64,000 nucleotides of DNA from DATBLE01 sp963808815 (GCA_963808815.1 CAWEGI010000019.1:186001-250000); one strand, 5' to 3'. Counted from the stretch's first letter, positions 1-8,695 are shown. The notes: generated by a model not told the origin, from the sequence alone. Numbers and translations: made by a program.

Positions 1-84
1 CTCGAGTGGACGGACACCGCGTTCGTCGATGTTCTGCTCAGCACCTCGTTCGGCATGAGCCCATCGTGGGAAGATCCCAAGTAG
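1..84 (+). CDS. C-terminal end of an unidentified protein (cut by window start)
   Basis: An open frame enters from the left edge and runs for 27 codons to a TAG stop, with GC-rich third positions like the neighbouring genes. The tail ends in SPSWEDPK. Too little is present to name a family. The next gene lies on the other strand and converges with it. Confidence 0.4.
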   Translation, partial: LEWTDTAFVDVLLSTSFGMSPSWEDPK

Positions 85-144
85 CTCCGACAGCTGCGGA
101 GCGCCGGCAGGCGAGTGTCCCTACGACGGCGGCGCCCGTGGCCG

Positions 145-1380
145 CTAACCCTCGCCCGCGAGTCTGTTCCGCAGCTCGTCGATCTCGAGTTGGAGTCGTC
201 CGAGCTCCTCGTGGATGTCCGTGAGCGATGAGAACGGCCGTCGACAGTCCTGGATCATCGGTTTCCACCCGTTCTCGGCTTGCGCCCATGTGACTAGCGC
301 GAGCGGACACAGTCGATGCTCGATGCCGCATGGAGGCTCGTCTTCCGGCCACTCGATCGGCCGGGTGCCGGGGCGTGCCGGCACGGTCCAGTAGTCGCCT
401 GAGCGGAACTCGCCGTCGGAGAAGCGCACCTCGATGCCGGCCTCGAGTTCGAACCAGTCGGTGGAAACGGGCACGGTCGCGCCGCTGCGTTGGTCCCAGC
501 GACGGATGCGAGGGTGGCCTTCGCCGCGGTGGCGCGATACATCCCGGTCGAGCACGACGAGGGTCCCGTCATCGCGAATGTCCGCGATGCGGGCGAGTGT
601 GCCGACGACGCCGGCCTGCTCGACGTCGTCACCGCCAACCTCGACCCAGTCTCCGCTGTCGAGCGTGTACGCACGATCGCGTCGGGGCTGAAGCCGCACG
701 CTTTCCGGCCCCGGGAAGTCCGTGACAGCGAAGACGATCGAGCCGTTGTCACGCGACCACTTGAAGCCGGCGCTTCCGAGCGAACCGCCGTCGTGGATCT
801 CGACACGATAGAGGCGGTTTTCGCTCCCCTGGTAGCCGCGCGGGGCGGCGCAAGACATCACCCCGTTCGGTTGTGGCGGCAAGAGGGCGGCGGCCTCCGA
901 GCACGATGCTCTGCCGACGTCCTCGATGACGCCGATGTTCCATGTCACCTTGAGCCGGGTGGTCGTGTCCGCGCCGCCGAGGGCGACATCGAGCAGTTCC
1001 GGATCGTCGACGGCGGTCAGGTGGCGCTCCCAAGCGTCGACGTAGAGAAGATCGGATCGGCCGGAGGCCGGCGCCGCCGGGTTCCGTGCGAGGCGCTCGA
1101 CGGGCATGGCCTCGGCCAGTTCGCAAGCCAGGCCACCGACATAGATTCGACCGGCCGAGAGCGTCAACGCCCCATTTCGGTCGTGGGTGACCGCGAATCG
1201 AGCGCTGCAAGGGACGCCTGAAGTGCCGACCAGGTCCTCGAAGCGAACGCGCTCCAGATGTTCCCGGATCGCCGCTTGCTCGTTCCAGTCGCTGTCGAGC
1301 CTGACGCGGCCCTGCTGGAGACGAACGCTCGTGAAGCGCTTGCCCGGGCGGAACGTCAAGCGGCTGAAGTCGCCTTTCAT
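145..1380 (-). CDS. DUF6519-like protein
   Basis: A 411-residue protein beginning MKGDFSRLTFRPGK. The start at 1380 is chosen over an upstream in-frame start because AAGGGAGAGG lies just before it. The opening (FSRLTFRPGKRFTSVRLQQG, then RLDSDWNEQ) is the pattern I associate with DUF6519; this is recall of the family, not a search. The end (residues about 385-405) looks like a short coiled coil (LGRLQLEIDELRNRL). DUF6519 proteins are of unknown function and, as I recall, are often found with secreted or tail-like structures; this window also has orphan tail-tube genes 32-36 kb away. No signal peptide is visible. It is divergent from the peptidoglycan-binding gene. Confidence 0.6.
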   Translation of the reverse strand: MKGDFSRLTFRPGKRFTSVRLQQGRVRLDSDWNEQAAIREHLERVRFEDLVGTSGVPCSARFAVTHDRNGALTLSAGRIYVGGLACELAEAMPVERLARNPAAPASGRSDLLYVDAWERHLTAVDDPELLDVALGGADTTTRLKVTWNIGVIEDVGRASCSEAAALLPPQPNGVMSCAAPRGYQGSENRLYRVEIHDGGSLGSAGFKWSRDNGSIVFAVTDFPGPESVRLQPRRDRAYTLDSGDWVEVGGDDVEQAGVVGTLARIADIRDDGTLVVLDRDVSRHRGEGHPRIRRWDQRSGATVPVSTDWFELEAGIEVRFSDGEFRSGDYWTVPARPGTRPIEWPEDEPPCGIEHRLCPLALVTWAQAENGWKPMIQDCRRPFSSLTDIHEELGRLQLEIDELRNRLAGEG

Positions 1381-1515
1381 ACCTCTCCCTTCTCGGAGGT
1401 CCAGTGATCCGCGTGGATGATCAGGCATGGGTTCGGGTTGCGCTCACGCTACGTCGCCTTGACGGTATGGAGCGCAGCGAGCAGGCTTCCTGACCAACGA
1501 CTCCAGGGGGTGGAG

Positions 1516-2010
1516 ATGCCTAATCCGGGTCAGCCCACGATCAGTGCCGGCGCAACCGGTGGTGCGGTGCGACGGTTGCAGCGCGCCCTGCGGCGCACGC
1601 CGAATCTTGGCCTTGTCGTCGACGGGGTGTTCGGGCAGTCGACGGACGCTGCGGTGAAGGAGTTTCAGCAGGGCGCCGGCCTGACGGTCGACGGGATCGT
1701 GGGGCCGCTGACGTGGAACGCCCTTCCTGACGGCGGACCGATGCCGCTTCTGAAAGAGGGCTCGACGGGTGATGTCGTTCGCGATCTTCAGACCGTCCTC
1801 ACCAACGGCGCTCCCGGACAGTGGAGCACCACACCGCAAGGTGTCGACGGCGTCTTCGGGCCCCATACGAAAGCGTCGGTGAAGGCCTTCCAGACCTGGG
1901 GCGGTGTCAGCGCCGACGGAATCGTCGGCGACCGGACGTGGTCGGTATCGCTCCACGCCGCCAGTGCCACCCTCGAAACCCAGGTCGGACTCGAGTACGT
2001 GATCGGCTGA
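1516..2010 (+). CDS. Peptidoglycan-binding protein with two PG_binding_1 repeats
   Basis: A 164-residue protein made almost entirely of two peptidoglycan-binding repeats. Repeat 1 spans roughly residues 8-75 (core VDGVFGQSTDAAVKEFQ and VDGIVGPLTW) and repeat 2 roughly 80-155 (VDGVFGPHTKASVKAFQ and ADGIVGDRTW). These domains bind cell-wall glycopeptide and usually target a fused enzyme; none is fused here. The ATG at 1516 is preceded by GGGGGTGGAG, favouring it over the upstream in-frame start. No signal peptide is visible, so how it reaches the wall is unclear. Its neighbour is the divergent DUF6519-like gene. Confidence 0.85.
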   Translation: MPNPGQPTISAGATGGAVRRLQRALRRTPNLGLVVDGVFGQSTDAAVKEFQQGAGLTVDGIVGPLTWNALPDGGPMPLLKEGSTGDVVRDLQTVLTNGAPGQWSTTPQGVDGVFGPHTKASVKAFQTWGGVSADGIVGDRTWSVSLHAASATLETQVGLEYVIG

Positions 2011-2061
2011 CCGAGCCGGCTCGCCGCCGGTCGCCGTGGTCCCGTCGCCATACTCGGAGCG

Positions 2062-3057
2062 ATGGCCGCTCTTGCCTCGACGCCGTTTTCTGTGCTCGAT
2101 CTGGCTCCGGTGGCAACCGGTTCGACGGTCGCTGAGGCGCTTCGGAACTCGGTCGATCTGGCACGGCAGGTCGAGCGGCTCGGCTACCGGCGGCACTGGG
2201 TCGCGGAACATCACAACATGCCGGGGATCGCGAGTTCCGCGCCGGCGGTGCTGATCGCGCACCTGGCGAGCGTGACGACGACGTTACGGGTCGGCTCTGG
2301 GGGCGTGATGCTTCCGAACCATCAGCCGCTGGTCATCGCCGAGCAGTTCGGGATGCTCGAGGCGCTTCATCCGGGGCGCATCGACCTGGGGATTGGCCGC
2401 GCACCGGGCACCGACCAGATCACCGCGCATGCGCTTCGCCGCTCATTCGATCCCGCCGCGGATGATCTCCCGGTGCAGCTCCGGGAGTTGCTCGCCTTCT
2501 TCTCCGGGGCGGTCCCCCGGATCACCGCGGTGCCCGGGGCGGGCAACAGGCCGGCGATTTGGCTGCTTGGCTCGAGCGACTTCAGCGCGCGGCTCGCGGG
2601 CGAGCTCGGGCTGCCGTTCTCGTTCGCCCACCACTTCATGCCGCAGAACACCGTGCCGGCACTCGAGATCTACCGTCGCTACTTCACGCCGTCGGCAACG
2701 CTCGCGGAGCCGTACGCGATGGTCGGAGTGGCGGTCGTCTGCGCCGAGACCGACGAGCAGGCCCGGTGGCTTCACGGCCCCGCGAAGCTTTCCTTTCTAC
2801 GGCTGCGGTCCGGTCGGCCGTCGACGCTTCCCTCGCCCGAGGAGGCGGACGCATATGGTTATTCGCCGGACGAGCGCGCGTTCGTCGAGAGCTGGACGTC
2901 GTCGCACGTCGTAGGCTCGCCTGCGGCCGTGCAGGAGGGGCTGTTCGAGCTGCAGGAACGGACCGCGGCGGACGAGCTGATCCTGACGACAAACGTGTAT
3001 GACCACGCAGATCGAATCCGCTCCTACGAGCTGATCGTGGAGGCGGCGGCAGCCTGA
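2062..3057 (+). CDS. LLM-class flavin-dependent oxidoreductase
   Basis: A 331-residue luciferase-like (bacterial luciferase/F420 superfamily) enzyme. Diagnostic stretches are WVAEHHNMPGIASS near residue 50, RVGSGGVMLPNH near residue 80 and LHPGRIDLGIGRAPGTDQ near residue 110, typical of the MsnO8-like LLM branch. Such proteins use reduced flavin or F420 for monooxygenation or dehydrogenation; the substrate cannot be read from sequence. A CATACT hexamer at 2049-2054 precedes the ATG by 7 bases, so the transcript may have a very short leader. It is convergent with the metalloprotease gene. Confidence 0.85.
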   Translation: MAALASTPFSVLDLAPVATGSTVAEALRNSVDLARQVERLGYRRHWVAEHHNMPGIASSAPAVLIAHLASVTTTLRVGSGGVMLPNHQPLVIAEQFGMLEALHPGRIDLGIGRAPGTDQITAHALRRSFDPAADDLPVQLRELLAFFSGAVPRITAVPGAGNRPAIWLLGSSDFSARLAGELGLPFSFAHHFMPQNTVPALEIYRRYFTPSATLAEPYAMVGVAVVCAETDEQARWLHGPAKLSFLRLRSGRPSTLPSPEEADAYGYSPDERAFVESWTSSHVVGSPAAVQEGLFELQERTAADELILTTNVYDHADRIRSYELIVEAAAA

Positions 3058-3093
3058 TCCGGAGGTGTCTTGCTCGCCGGCTTCGGGCCGATC

Positions 3094-3648
3094 TCAGTGT
3101 GACGGTCTGAATGCGAGGAGTTCGGGGCCGTGGTCTCGCAGCCAGGCGCGCTGGTCCTGCCAGTGTGGGCAGTGTCGTTCGACCAGCGTCCAGAACGATC
3201 TGGAGTGGTTCGGGACACGCAAATGGCAGAGCTCGTGCATGACGACGTAGTCGATCACTGCCAAGGGCGTGAGGACCAGCCGCCAGTTGAACGAGAGCGT
3301 GCCCTGCGGCGAACACGAGCCCCAGAGCGTCCGCTGGGCTCCGATCCGGATCCGCTGATAGGTCACTCCGAGACGTTCGGCCCCCTCCTCGGCAAGTGCA
3401 GAGACGATCTCACGCGCCCCGACACGGGCCTCGGCTTCACTGACGAGGAGACGCTCGAGCCCGAGCCGAGGAACCTGCCGGCGCCGCTGCTCTTCGACCC
3501 ACCCGCGCCGCTCCTCGAGTAGGCGCTCGACGTCGGCGTGGGACATCCGCTGGGGCACGGTCAGCCGGGCCGGCTCACCCCAGGGGACCTCCAGCCGCCA
3601 TCGGCGCGCCCGCGTCGAGCGCCGCACCTCGACCGCCTCCACGGGCAC
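3094..3648 (-). CDS. YgjP/DUF45-like zinc metalloprotease
   Basis: A 184-residue protein of the YgjP-like (WLM clan) metallopeptidases. The zinc motif HELCH is at residues 138-142, with a likely third ligand His148 in PNHSRSFW and the family stretch TLWGSCSPQGTLSFNWRL before it. The function of the family is poorly known; the fold is that of a small gluzincin-type peptidase. The GTG at 3648 is chosen because the longer reading would run through the promoter region of the divergent zinc-ribbon gene and lacks family-like sequence. A weak GGTAGG precedes it. Confidence 0.8.
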   Translation of the reverse strand: MPVEAVEVRRSTRARRWRLEVPWGEPARLTVPQRMSHADVERLLEERRGWVEEQRRRQVPRLGLERLLVSEAEARVGAREIVSALAEEGAERLGVTYQRIRIGAQRTLWGSCSPQGTLSFNWRLVLTPLAVIDYVVMHELCHLRVPNHSRSFWTLVERHCPHWQDQRAWLRDHGPELLAFRPSH

Positions 3649-3694
3649 GAGCCTACCGTCAGGGTCGGCGATTTCCCCGGTAGCGTGGTGGAAG

Positions 3695-3829
3695 GTGGCC
3701 GATGACGAGCACGCGCCGATCTGTCCCGCCTGCGGCGTCACGATGGTGCCGGCCGTACTGAGCGCGCAAGGCGTGGCCGACCGGGAGTGGGTGTGCCTCG
3801 AGTGTGAGGAGCAGGCGAATCCGGATTGA
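3695..3829 (+). CDS. Small zinc-ribbon protein (44 aa)
   Basis: A 44-codon gene starting with GTG. It has two cysteine pairs, CPAC at residues 10-13 and CLEC at residues 34-37, the arrangement of a minimal zinc ribbon. Third positions are GC-rich and the frame is closed by TGA. It is divergent from the metalloprotease with about 46 bases between starts, so the two probably share a control region. The ribosome-binding site is weak (GTGGAAG abutting the start). Function unknown. Confidence 0.6.
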   Translation: MADDEHAPICPACGVTMVPAVLSAQGVADREWVCLECEEQANPD

Positions 3830-3890
3830 GGGAGGCCCTTGCTCCAGTGGCGCCCGCGGTCGATGAATCGGCGCGGCCGCACATCGAGGC

Positions 3891-3896
3891 TACACT
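3891..3896 (+). promoter_or_regulatory. Candidate -10 box of a leaderless gene
   Basis: TACACT lies 10 bases before the ATG at 3907 and there is no Shine-Dalgarno sequence in between (CGACTCGTAG). In actinobacteria a TAnnnT box at this distance puts the transcription start on or beside the start codon. No clear -35 element is seen. Confidence 0.4.
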
Positions 3897-3906
3897 CGAC
3901 TCGTAG

Positions 3907-4215
3907 ATGGAGTCCTTGCTCGACAGGCGGAGATCAGAGTCGCCCGCACCGCGGGAACCGCTCGGCAGGCGCCGACCGTCCGGAGCGTCCGACGGCATCT
4001 GGTTCGTGCCCGCACGGTGGCTGGTCGTCGCTCTTGCGGTCGCGAGGCTGCTGCTCACCAAGGGCGCCTTCGCCAAGGTCGGCCTCGTCGGGCTCCTCTG
4101 GTCGCTCGCTCCCCCGAAGCTGAAGGTCGTGACCGCCGGTCTTCTGGCGGCGTGGGCGATCATGATCGCCGGCTCCCTTGCCGCCATCGCGCTCCTGGCA
4201 CTTCAGCTCGGCTAG
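3907..4215 (+). CDS. Small membrane protein, two predicted TM helices
   Basis: A 102-residue protein. The first 35 residues are charged and probably cytoplasmic. Hydrophobic segments follow at about 38-50, extending through LVGLLWSLA, and at about 76-100 (GLLAAWAIMIAGSLAAIALL). No family recognised. It has no ribosome-binding site and sits 10 bases after a TACACT box, suggesting a leaderless message. It converges with the next gene, 6 bases between stops. Confidence 0.6.
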   Translation: MESLLDRRRSESPAPREPLGRRRPSGASDGIWFVPARWLVVALAVARLLLTKGAFAKVGLVGLLWSLAPPKLKVVTAGLLAAWAIMIAGSLAAIALLALQLG

Positions 4216-4221
4216 ACAGCG

Positions 4222-4650
4222 TTACGGGGTTGCCCCGAGCGCGTCCTTGATCTTGGCGACCGCCTCGGTCTCGGTCGGCTTGATGCCGCTCTTCGCGCCC
4301 GCGACGTGTTCGGCGACCCCGATCACGAGCTCCTGATACGCGGCCAGGCCGTCCGGTGCCTTCGCCTGGAGGGTCGACGTCGCCGAGCGCAAGGCATCGA
4401 GCGTCTCCGTTTCGACCTTCTCGCGCGAGGCGGTCAAGCCGAATCCGGTGCCATGCACGTGAGTGAGATCGCGGATCAGAGTGCTGTCGCTCTGCTCGCG
4501 CTGCTCGGCGAGGTATTTCCCGATCGCGCTGGCCTCGCCGAAGCTGTCGGTGAAGTCGGGGTCGCTGATCGAGACCAATGCTCCCGCACCGGTAACGCCC
4601 TTTTGCATGGTCTTCCATTCCTCCTCGGTGAAGTCAGCCTTGGACGCCAC
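4222..4650 (-). CDS. Conserved hypothetical protein (142 aa)
   Basis: A 142-residue, mainly helical soluble protein beginning VASKADFTEEEWKTMQKGV. The GTG at 4650 is chosen because AAAGGAG lies six bases upstream; a much longer open frame continues beyond it but has no start with a ribosome-binding site. The tail KSGIKPTETEAVAKIKDAL is amphipathic. I do not recognise a named domain; the size and helical layout resemble TerB-type small proteins, but this is only an impression. It is divergent from the cyclase gene. Confidence 0.6.
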   Translation of the reverse strand: MASKADFTEEEWKTMQKGVTGAGALVSISDPDFTDSFGEASAIGKYLAEQREQSDSTLIRDLTHVHGTGFGLTASREKVETETLDALRSATSTLQAKAPDGLAAYQELVIGVAEHVAGAKSGIKPTETEAVAKIKDALGATP

Positions 4651-4794
4651 ATCGACTCCTTTCGTTTCGATCCCAGAAGTCGTCAATTCTCGCAGCCGCG
4701 TGGTGGAGCCGAAGCTGCGACCCAGGGCAGTGGCCTCGGCGACCGGCGGCGCTCGATCGCAGCCTTCTGATCCGTGCCCTTCAAAGGGCTGTCC

Positions 4795-4800
4795 TATACT
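4795..4800 (+). promoter_or_regulatory. Candidate -10 box of leaderless cyclase gene
   Basis: TATACT (five of six match to TATAAT) lies 9 bases before GTG 4810 with no Shine-Dalgarno sequence between. This matches the spacing at 63445-63450 and supports GTG 4810 as the true start of the cyclase. Confidence 0.5.
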
Positions 4801-4809
4801 CCGCGAGTT

Positions 4810-6015
4810 GTGAGCGGAGGCCAGACCGGCGTTCGCACGTTCTTGATCGCCGACGTGCGTGGCTACTCGCGGTTCACCGAGGAATTCGGCGACGAGGCGG
4901 CCGCACGGCTTGCTGCGGCGTTCGCCGAAGTGACGGCGGACGAGGTCGATGCGCACGGCGGCCGAGTCGTCGAGATTCGCGGCGACGAGGCGCTCGCGGT
5001 CTTCAACTCGGCCCGTCAGGCGATCCGCGCGGGCGTCGATCTCCAGGCTCGCTTCGAGGAGGAGGAAGCCACCACGGACCTTCCGCTCCGGGTCGGAATC
5101 GGCATCGAGTCGGGCGAAGCGGTCGAGCTTGCCGACGGCAGCTTTCGCGGCGCTGCGCTCAATGTCGCAGCGCGGCTTTGCGGGCGGGCCCACGGGGGCG
5201 ACGTGCTCGTCAGTGCGGGCACGTCGCGGCTGGCCGGGCGCTTGACGGGACTCCAATACGTCGATCAGGGCAAGGTCCGGCTCAAGAACATTCCGGAGCC
5301 GATTCAGATCTTCAAGGTCTATTCCGAGCTCGGCGCCCGTCCCGAGAACCGCTGGGTGGTGAATATTTTCGGCAAGCCGCCACGTCGGGCGCTCAGTTGG
5401 AGATTCGGCGCCCTTGTCGCGCTGATCGCCGCAGGAACGGCGGTACTGGTCGTGTTCTTGACGACGAACGATCACGGGGAGCCCAGCAAGGCCTCCCCGC
5501 CGTTGACGACGGCAGGAGGCGCGCAGACTACGCCGCTGACTCCGGCTGTACCGGTCTCCAACCCCGGCCTCGAGCAACTCGTGCCAGCCGAGCTCTGGAA
5601 GGACTGCCGGCTGCAGACCGTCCCCGATCCGCGGGCGGTCCAGACTGCCGTCTGTCTTCCGCCACGCGGCGCCCCCGATCGGTGGCAGATCTCCGTGTAT
5701 CCGAACGGATCTGCGCTAGACGCGGCCTACGCGACGGAGCAGGCGCAGCACCCTGGGATCAAGCGCGACACGGGCAAGTGCAACGCCTTTGTCTGGGGCG
5801 GCGAACGCCCCTGGTTCCATGGCCCGGGAAAACCCGGCGGACGGGTCTTCTGCTACTTCGAGGGCGACGATGCGGTCGCCGTGTGGACGCACGCGCGGCT
5901 CGGACAGCCGAATCACCGAGACATCCTCGCGATCGCACGGGAAGGCGGTAGCGACCATTCCAGCCTCACCCGCTGGTGGCGGCCCTGGCATCACCGGATC
6001 GGCAAGGCAGGCTGA
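4810..6015 (+). CDS. Membrane-anchored class III adenylate/guanylate cyclase domain protein
   Basis: A 401-residue protein. Residues about 8-175 form a class III nucleotide cyclase homology domain: metal aspartates in IADVRGYSRF and IRGDEAL, and the Asn/Arg pair in LNVAARLCGRA, are all present, so it looks catalytically competent. A single TM helix follows (about residues 198-217, ALVALIAAGTAVLVVFL), then a Pro/Thr linker and a C-terminal domain of about 150 residues outside the membrane with two or three Cys, of no family I know. This order (catalytic domain inside, sensor outside) suggests external signals tune cAMP/cGMP. An upstream ATG at 4774 is possible, but the TATACT box would then lie inside the gene. 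Confidence 0.8.
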   Translation: MSGGQTGVRTFLIADVRGYSRFTEEFGDEAAARLAAAFAEVTADEVDAHGGRVVEIRGDEALAVFNSARQAIRAGVDLQARFEEEEATTDLPLRVGIGIESGEAVELADGSFRGAALNVAARLCGRAHGGDVLVSAGTSRLAGRLTGLQYVDQGKVRLKNIPEPIQIFKVYSELGARPENRWVVNIFGKPPRRALSWRFGALVALIAAGTAVLVVFLTTNDHGEPSKASPPLTTAGGAQTTPLTPAVPVSNPGLEQLVPAELWKDCRLQTVPDPRAVQTAVCLPPRGAPDRWQISVYPNGSALDAAYATEQAQHPGIKRDTGKCNAFVWGGERPWFHGPGKPGGRVFCYFEGDDAVAVWTHARLGQPNHRDILAIAREGGSDHSSLTRWWRPWHHRIGKAG

Positions 6016-6069
6016 CGCGCGATCAAGGGGCCCGGTCTGAGGCGACCGGGTGTCCGAGAATTGCCGGCG

Positions 6070-6876
6070 CTACCGCGCCCTGCCCGCTTCGACAGCCGGC
6101 GCGGGTTCGATGTCGCGAGGGAGCGAAGCACGCTCGCCGTGGCGATCGAGATAGAGCACCGGCTTGGTCCCGAGCCTGGTCTCCTTCGGGCGGTAGACGC
6201 AACGGATCACCGGCACGACGTCCATGAAGAAGCCGATCGCGGGTGAATGGATCAGTCCGGCTTCGACACTCTCGATCTCCGCACCCCGCACCTCCTCCGG
6301 GGCGAAACCTGCTCTGACGACGGTCGCCAGAACCTTCGCCTCGGCGAGCACGGCCGGCAACAGGTGGGGCCAGTGGATCTCGAGATAGCCGATCGCTCCT
6401 TTCTCGGTCAGCCCGACGACAGCATGCGACGACCAGACCGGCACCCCCGCCGCCCGGCGCTCGGCGCGCGCGAGCTTCCGCAGCAGCTCGGGTCTCTCGA
6501 CGCGGACCTCGCCCGACTTCAGGCGCTCCGCAACGGTTCCACGTTCTGAGACGACCTTGATCCGCCGGATCTCGGCGTCGGGAATCCGGGCAGCACGCAG
6601 GATCTTCCGGGCGCGGGCGACCAGATCCTTGTTCGGACCGGTCCACGCTCCTGCCTTCCGCCTGTACCCGTAGGTCTCGTCCCGCGCGAAGATGGTGAGG
6701 CTGTCGCGGCGCTGGCTGAACGTGAGCGTCCTCGTGCGGACACCTGAGATGTTCGCGGCGGCCGCAAACGTCGGCCTCTTGCCGAGGTCGAATCCCGCGA
6801 TGCGACTCGCGGACCTGATCAGTTCCGGGGCCTCGAGCCTCGAAAGAGCACGTTCGTTCGGAGACTGATCGGCCAC
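6070..6876 (-). CDS. Hypothetical protein, partner of caspase-fold gene
   Basis: A 268-residue protein with no family I recognise. It starts at GTG 6876, whose first base is the last base of the stop codon of the upstream gene (TAGTG), so the two are translationally coupled. It is rich in Arg and Ala, with a middle section KDLVARARKILRAARIPDAE and a conserved-looking hydrophobic stretch AIGYLEIHWPHLLPAVL. No signal peptide or TM helix is seen. Its job is probably tied to the upstream protein: substrate, inhibitor or partner. Confidence 0.65.
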   Translation of the reverse strand: MADQSPNERALSRLEAPELIRSASRIAGFDLGKRPTFAAAANISGVRTRTLTFSQRRDSLTIFARDETYGYRRKAGAWTGPNKDLVARARKILRAARIPDAEIRRIKVVSERGTVAERLKSGEVRVERPELLRKLARAERRAAGVPVWSSHAVVGLTEKGAIGYLEIHWPHLLPAVLAEAKVLATVVRAGFAPEEVRGAEIESVEAGLIHSPAIGFFMDVVPVIRCVYRPKETRLGTKPVLYLDRHGERASLPRDIEPAPAVEAGRAR

Positions 6877-7628
6877 TACTCCGTCCGCCACTTCCAGGCA
6901 AACCAGTTCGGTACCGGGTTGGAGCGACCGTCGGTGATCCGTTCGTTCTCTCGACGATCGATCGCATCGTCGCGGTTTCTGCCTGCGGCCAGGGCCACGG
7001 CGGAGCATCCGGACTGGATGTCGATCGTCCCTGTGTCCATCCACGCGTCGCCGACGCTTTCCTGCGGGAACAGCCACGACAGGACTCCGGGAAGCCCCGC
7101 CGTGCGGGCGCCGAACTGCGGCCCGCGATCCGGGCTGTTCAACGTGTCGGCACTCGCCGTCCCCGAGTGACCGACCGCCATGTGCAGTCCCGAGAACACG
7201 GGGAACCAGTTGTTCGCGAGCGACACGAGGTCCATCGGACAGGAGGCGTCTACGAAAAGGAACTTCAGCTTTCCCGGCGAGTTCCCCCAGCGCGACTTGT
7301 TGCCGATGTTGACGGTGTTCGGGGTGCCGAAGTTCCCGCACACGGTGATGAAGTCGGGGTCGGACGCAGACGGCGGGTTCTGGCAGATGCCGTGTCCGTT
7401 GTAGAAGTAGACGTCCGGCAGGTCGCTGCCGCCGGAGGGATCGATGTCCCCGCCGTCGTCACGAAAATCGGCGCCCCAGACGTCACCGTTCTCCCAGCGG
7501 GTGACGGCGCTATGGCCGGCGAGGAAGTAGAACGCCGCGAATCCTCGCGTCGACGTGATGCAGAACGGCAAGTCGGGCCCCCCGCATTTGGGGACGTACG
7601 TCGCGACCCCTCCCGTGGAAAAGCGCAT
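6876..7628 (-). CDS. DUF6345-like protein, predicted clan CD (caspase-fold) cysteine peptidase
   Basis: A 250-residue protein. Two motifs stand out: a hydrophobic strand followed by GHG (DVYFYNGHG, about residue 80) and a hydrophobic strand followed by a cysteine (KLKFLFVDASC, about residue 130). This is the classic clan CD peptidase signature (hydrophobic block-His-Gly, then hydrophobic block-Ala/Gln-x-Cys). A further conserved patch GLHMAVGHSGTA follows. I recall this sequence type as DUF6345. No signal peptide is obvious. The fold assignment is inference from motifs. It is the first gene of a two-gene operon. Confidence 0.55.
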   Translation of the reverse strand: MRFSTGGVATYVPKCGGPDLPFCITSTRGFAAFYFLAGHSAVTRWENGDVWGADFRDDGGDIDPSGGSDLPDVYFYNGHGICQNPPSASDPDFITVCGNFGTPNTVNIGNKSRWGNSPGKLKFLFVDASCPMDLVSLANNWFPVFSGLHMAVGHSGTASADTLNSPDRGPQFGARTAGLPGVLSWLFPQESVGDAWMDTGTIDIQSGCSAVALAAGRNRDDAIDRRENERITDGRSNPVPNWFAWKWRTE

Positions 7629-7753
7629 GGTCTACCCGACCTCCGGCTGTAAGTGCCACGGCGGCGACGGCAGCGCGCCGTGCTCTGTGGACGCTAGGTC
7701 ACATCCATCTCTCTGTCAAACGGTCGTCCTGACGCGTTTACGAGAGACGGAGA

Positions 7754-8695
7754 TCACTTCAGAACGGAGAGCACCGGGAAGGTTGCGTAGCGGGCGAGGA
7801 TCGACGGGATTCGGTGGACCTGCGCCTGGACGCGACCCGCGATCCGCTTGCCGTACCGCTGGACGACCTCGCCCGAACGCTGCTCGTAGATCGCCTGGGT
7901 GCAATGCCAGGTCGGCATCGTCTCCGCGATGATGTCGTGACTGTCGACGACGGTGAAGCCCTGGCGGCGAAAGAGTGCCGGCCAGTCGGTGACGAGTTCT
8001 TCGCCTCGGTGGTAGAGGACTGCTCTGAGGGTGTGGTCGTCTGCCCGTGGCGGGTTCGTGTGCAGCGCGAGGTCCGAGAAACCGATGCGGCCGCCTGGGC
8101 GGAGCACGCGGTGGAGCTCCTGCACGAATCGCTCCTTGTCCGGCTCGCTCACGCAAATGTCTCCGGCCGCCTCCAGGCAGACGATCGCGTCGAACGATCC
8201 GTCGGGAAAATCGAGCGCCCGCGCGTCGCCCCTGACGAGACTCACCTGGTGTGACATGCGCTGCTGCTTGATCAGCTGGCGTCCTTGACGAATCTGTTCG
8301 CGGCTGATGTTGACTGCAGTGATCTTGCAGCCGTACCGCTCGGCGATCCGTAGCGCCGGCGCTCCGAGGCCGCAACCGACGTCGAGGATGTGCTGTCCAC
8401 CGGCGGGGCGCGCCATCTCGGCGACCAGATCCGTGTGCGCATCGAGTGCTTGCCGGAGTGTCTCGGATCCGGTGCGGAAATACCCGAAATGGAAGCTGTC
8501 TCCGTAGAACAGGCGTCCCTCGTCGGTGATCAGGTCGAAGTACGCGGCAACGCCGCCGGCCGTCCGCCTCCCTCTGAGGAGAATCGGCATCGCCATTCGG
8601 GTCGCGGCGCCCAGCTTTCGTGCGCACGCCGCGGGCCCTTGCTCCTGCCAGGTTCTTACGAGGATTCGGGCAGGCATCGGTCGGGGTCGCTCCAC
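7754..8695 (-). CDS. SAM-dependent methyltransferase, tocopherol/sterol-type
   Basis: A 313-residue class I methyltransferase. SAM motif I is LDVGCGLGAPAL (about residue 105), preceded by the FYGDSFHFGYF stretch common in small-molecule C- and N-methyltransferases of the tocopherol/phosphoethanolamine type; motif II-like SFDAIVCLEA and motif III-like LRPGGRIGFSD follow. The C-terminal third is a substrate lid. The first codon is GTG 8695, but an in-frame ATG six codons later at 8677 could also be used. It follows the CpsB-like gene on the same strand, separated by about 70 bases holding an inverted repeat. Confidence 0.8.
   Translation of the reverse strand: MERPRPMPARILVRTWQEQGPAACARKLGAATRMAMPILLRGRRTAGGVAAYFDLITDEGRLFYGDSFHFGYFRTGSETLRQALDAHTDLVAEMARPAGGQHILDVGCGLGAPALRIAERYGCKITAVNISREQIRQGRQLIKQQRMSHQVSLVRGDARALDFPDGSFDAIVCLEAAGDICVSEPDKERFVQELHRVLRPGGRIGFSDLALHTNPPRADDHTLRAVLYHRGEELVTDWPALFRRQGFTVVDSHDIIAETMPTWHCTQAIYEQRSGEVVQRYGKRIAGRVQAQVHRIPSILARYATFPVLSVLK

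Noticed and set aside
4651..5577. N-terminal extension of the 142-residue hypothetical gene
   Set aside because: The frame stays open across the cyclase gene on the other strand only because of codon bias; the AAAGGAG site marks GTG 4650 as the start.
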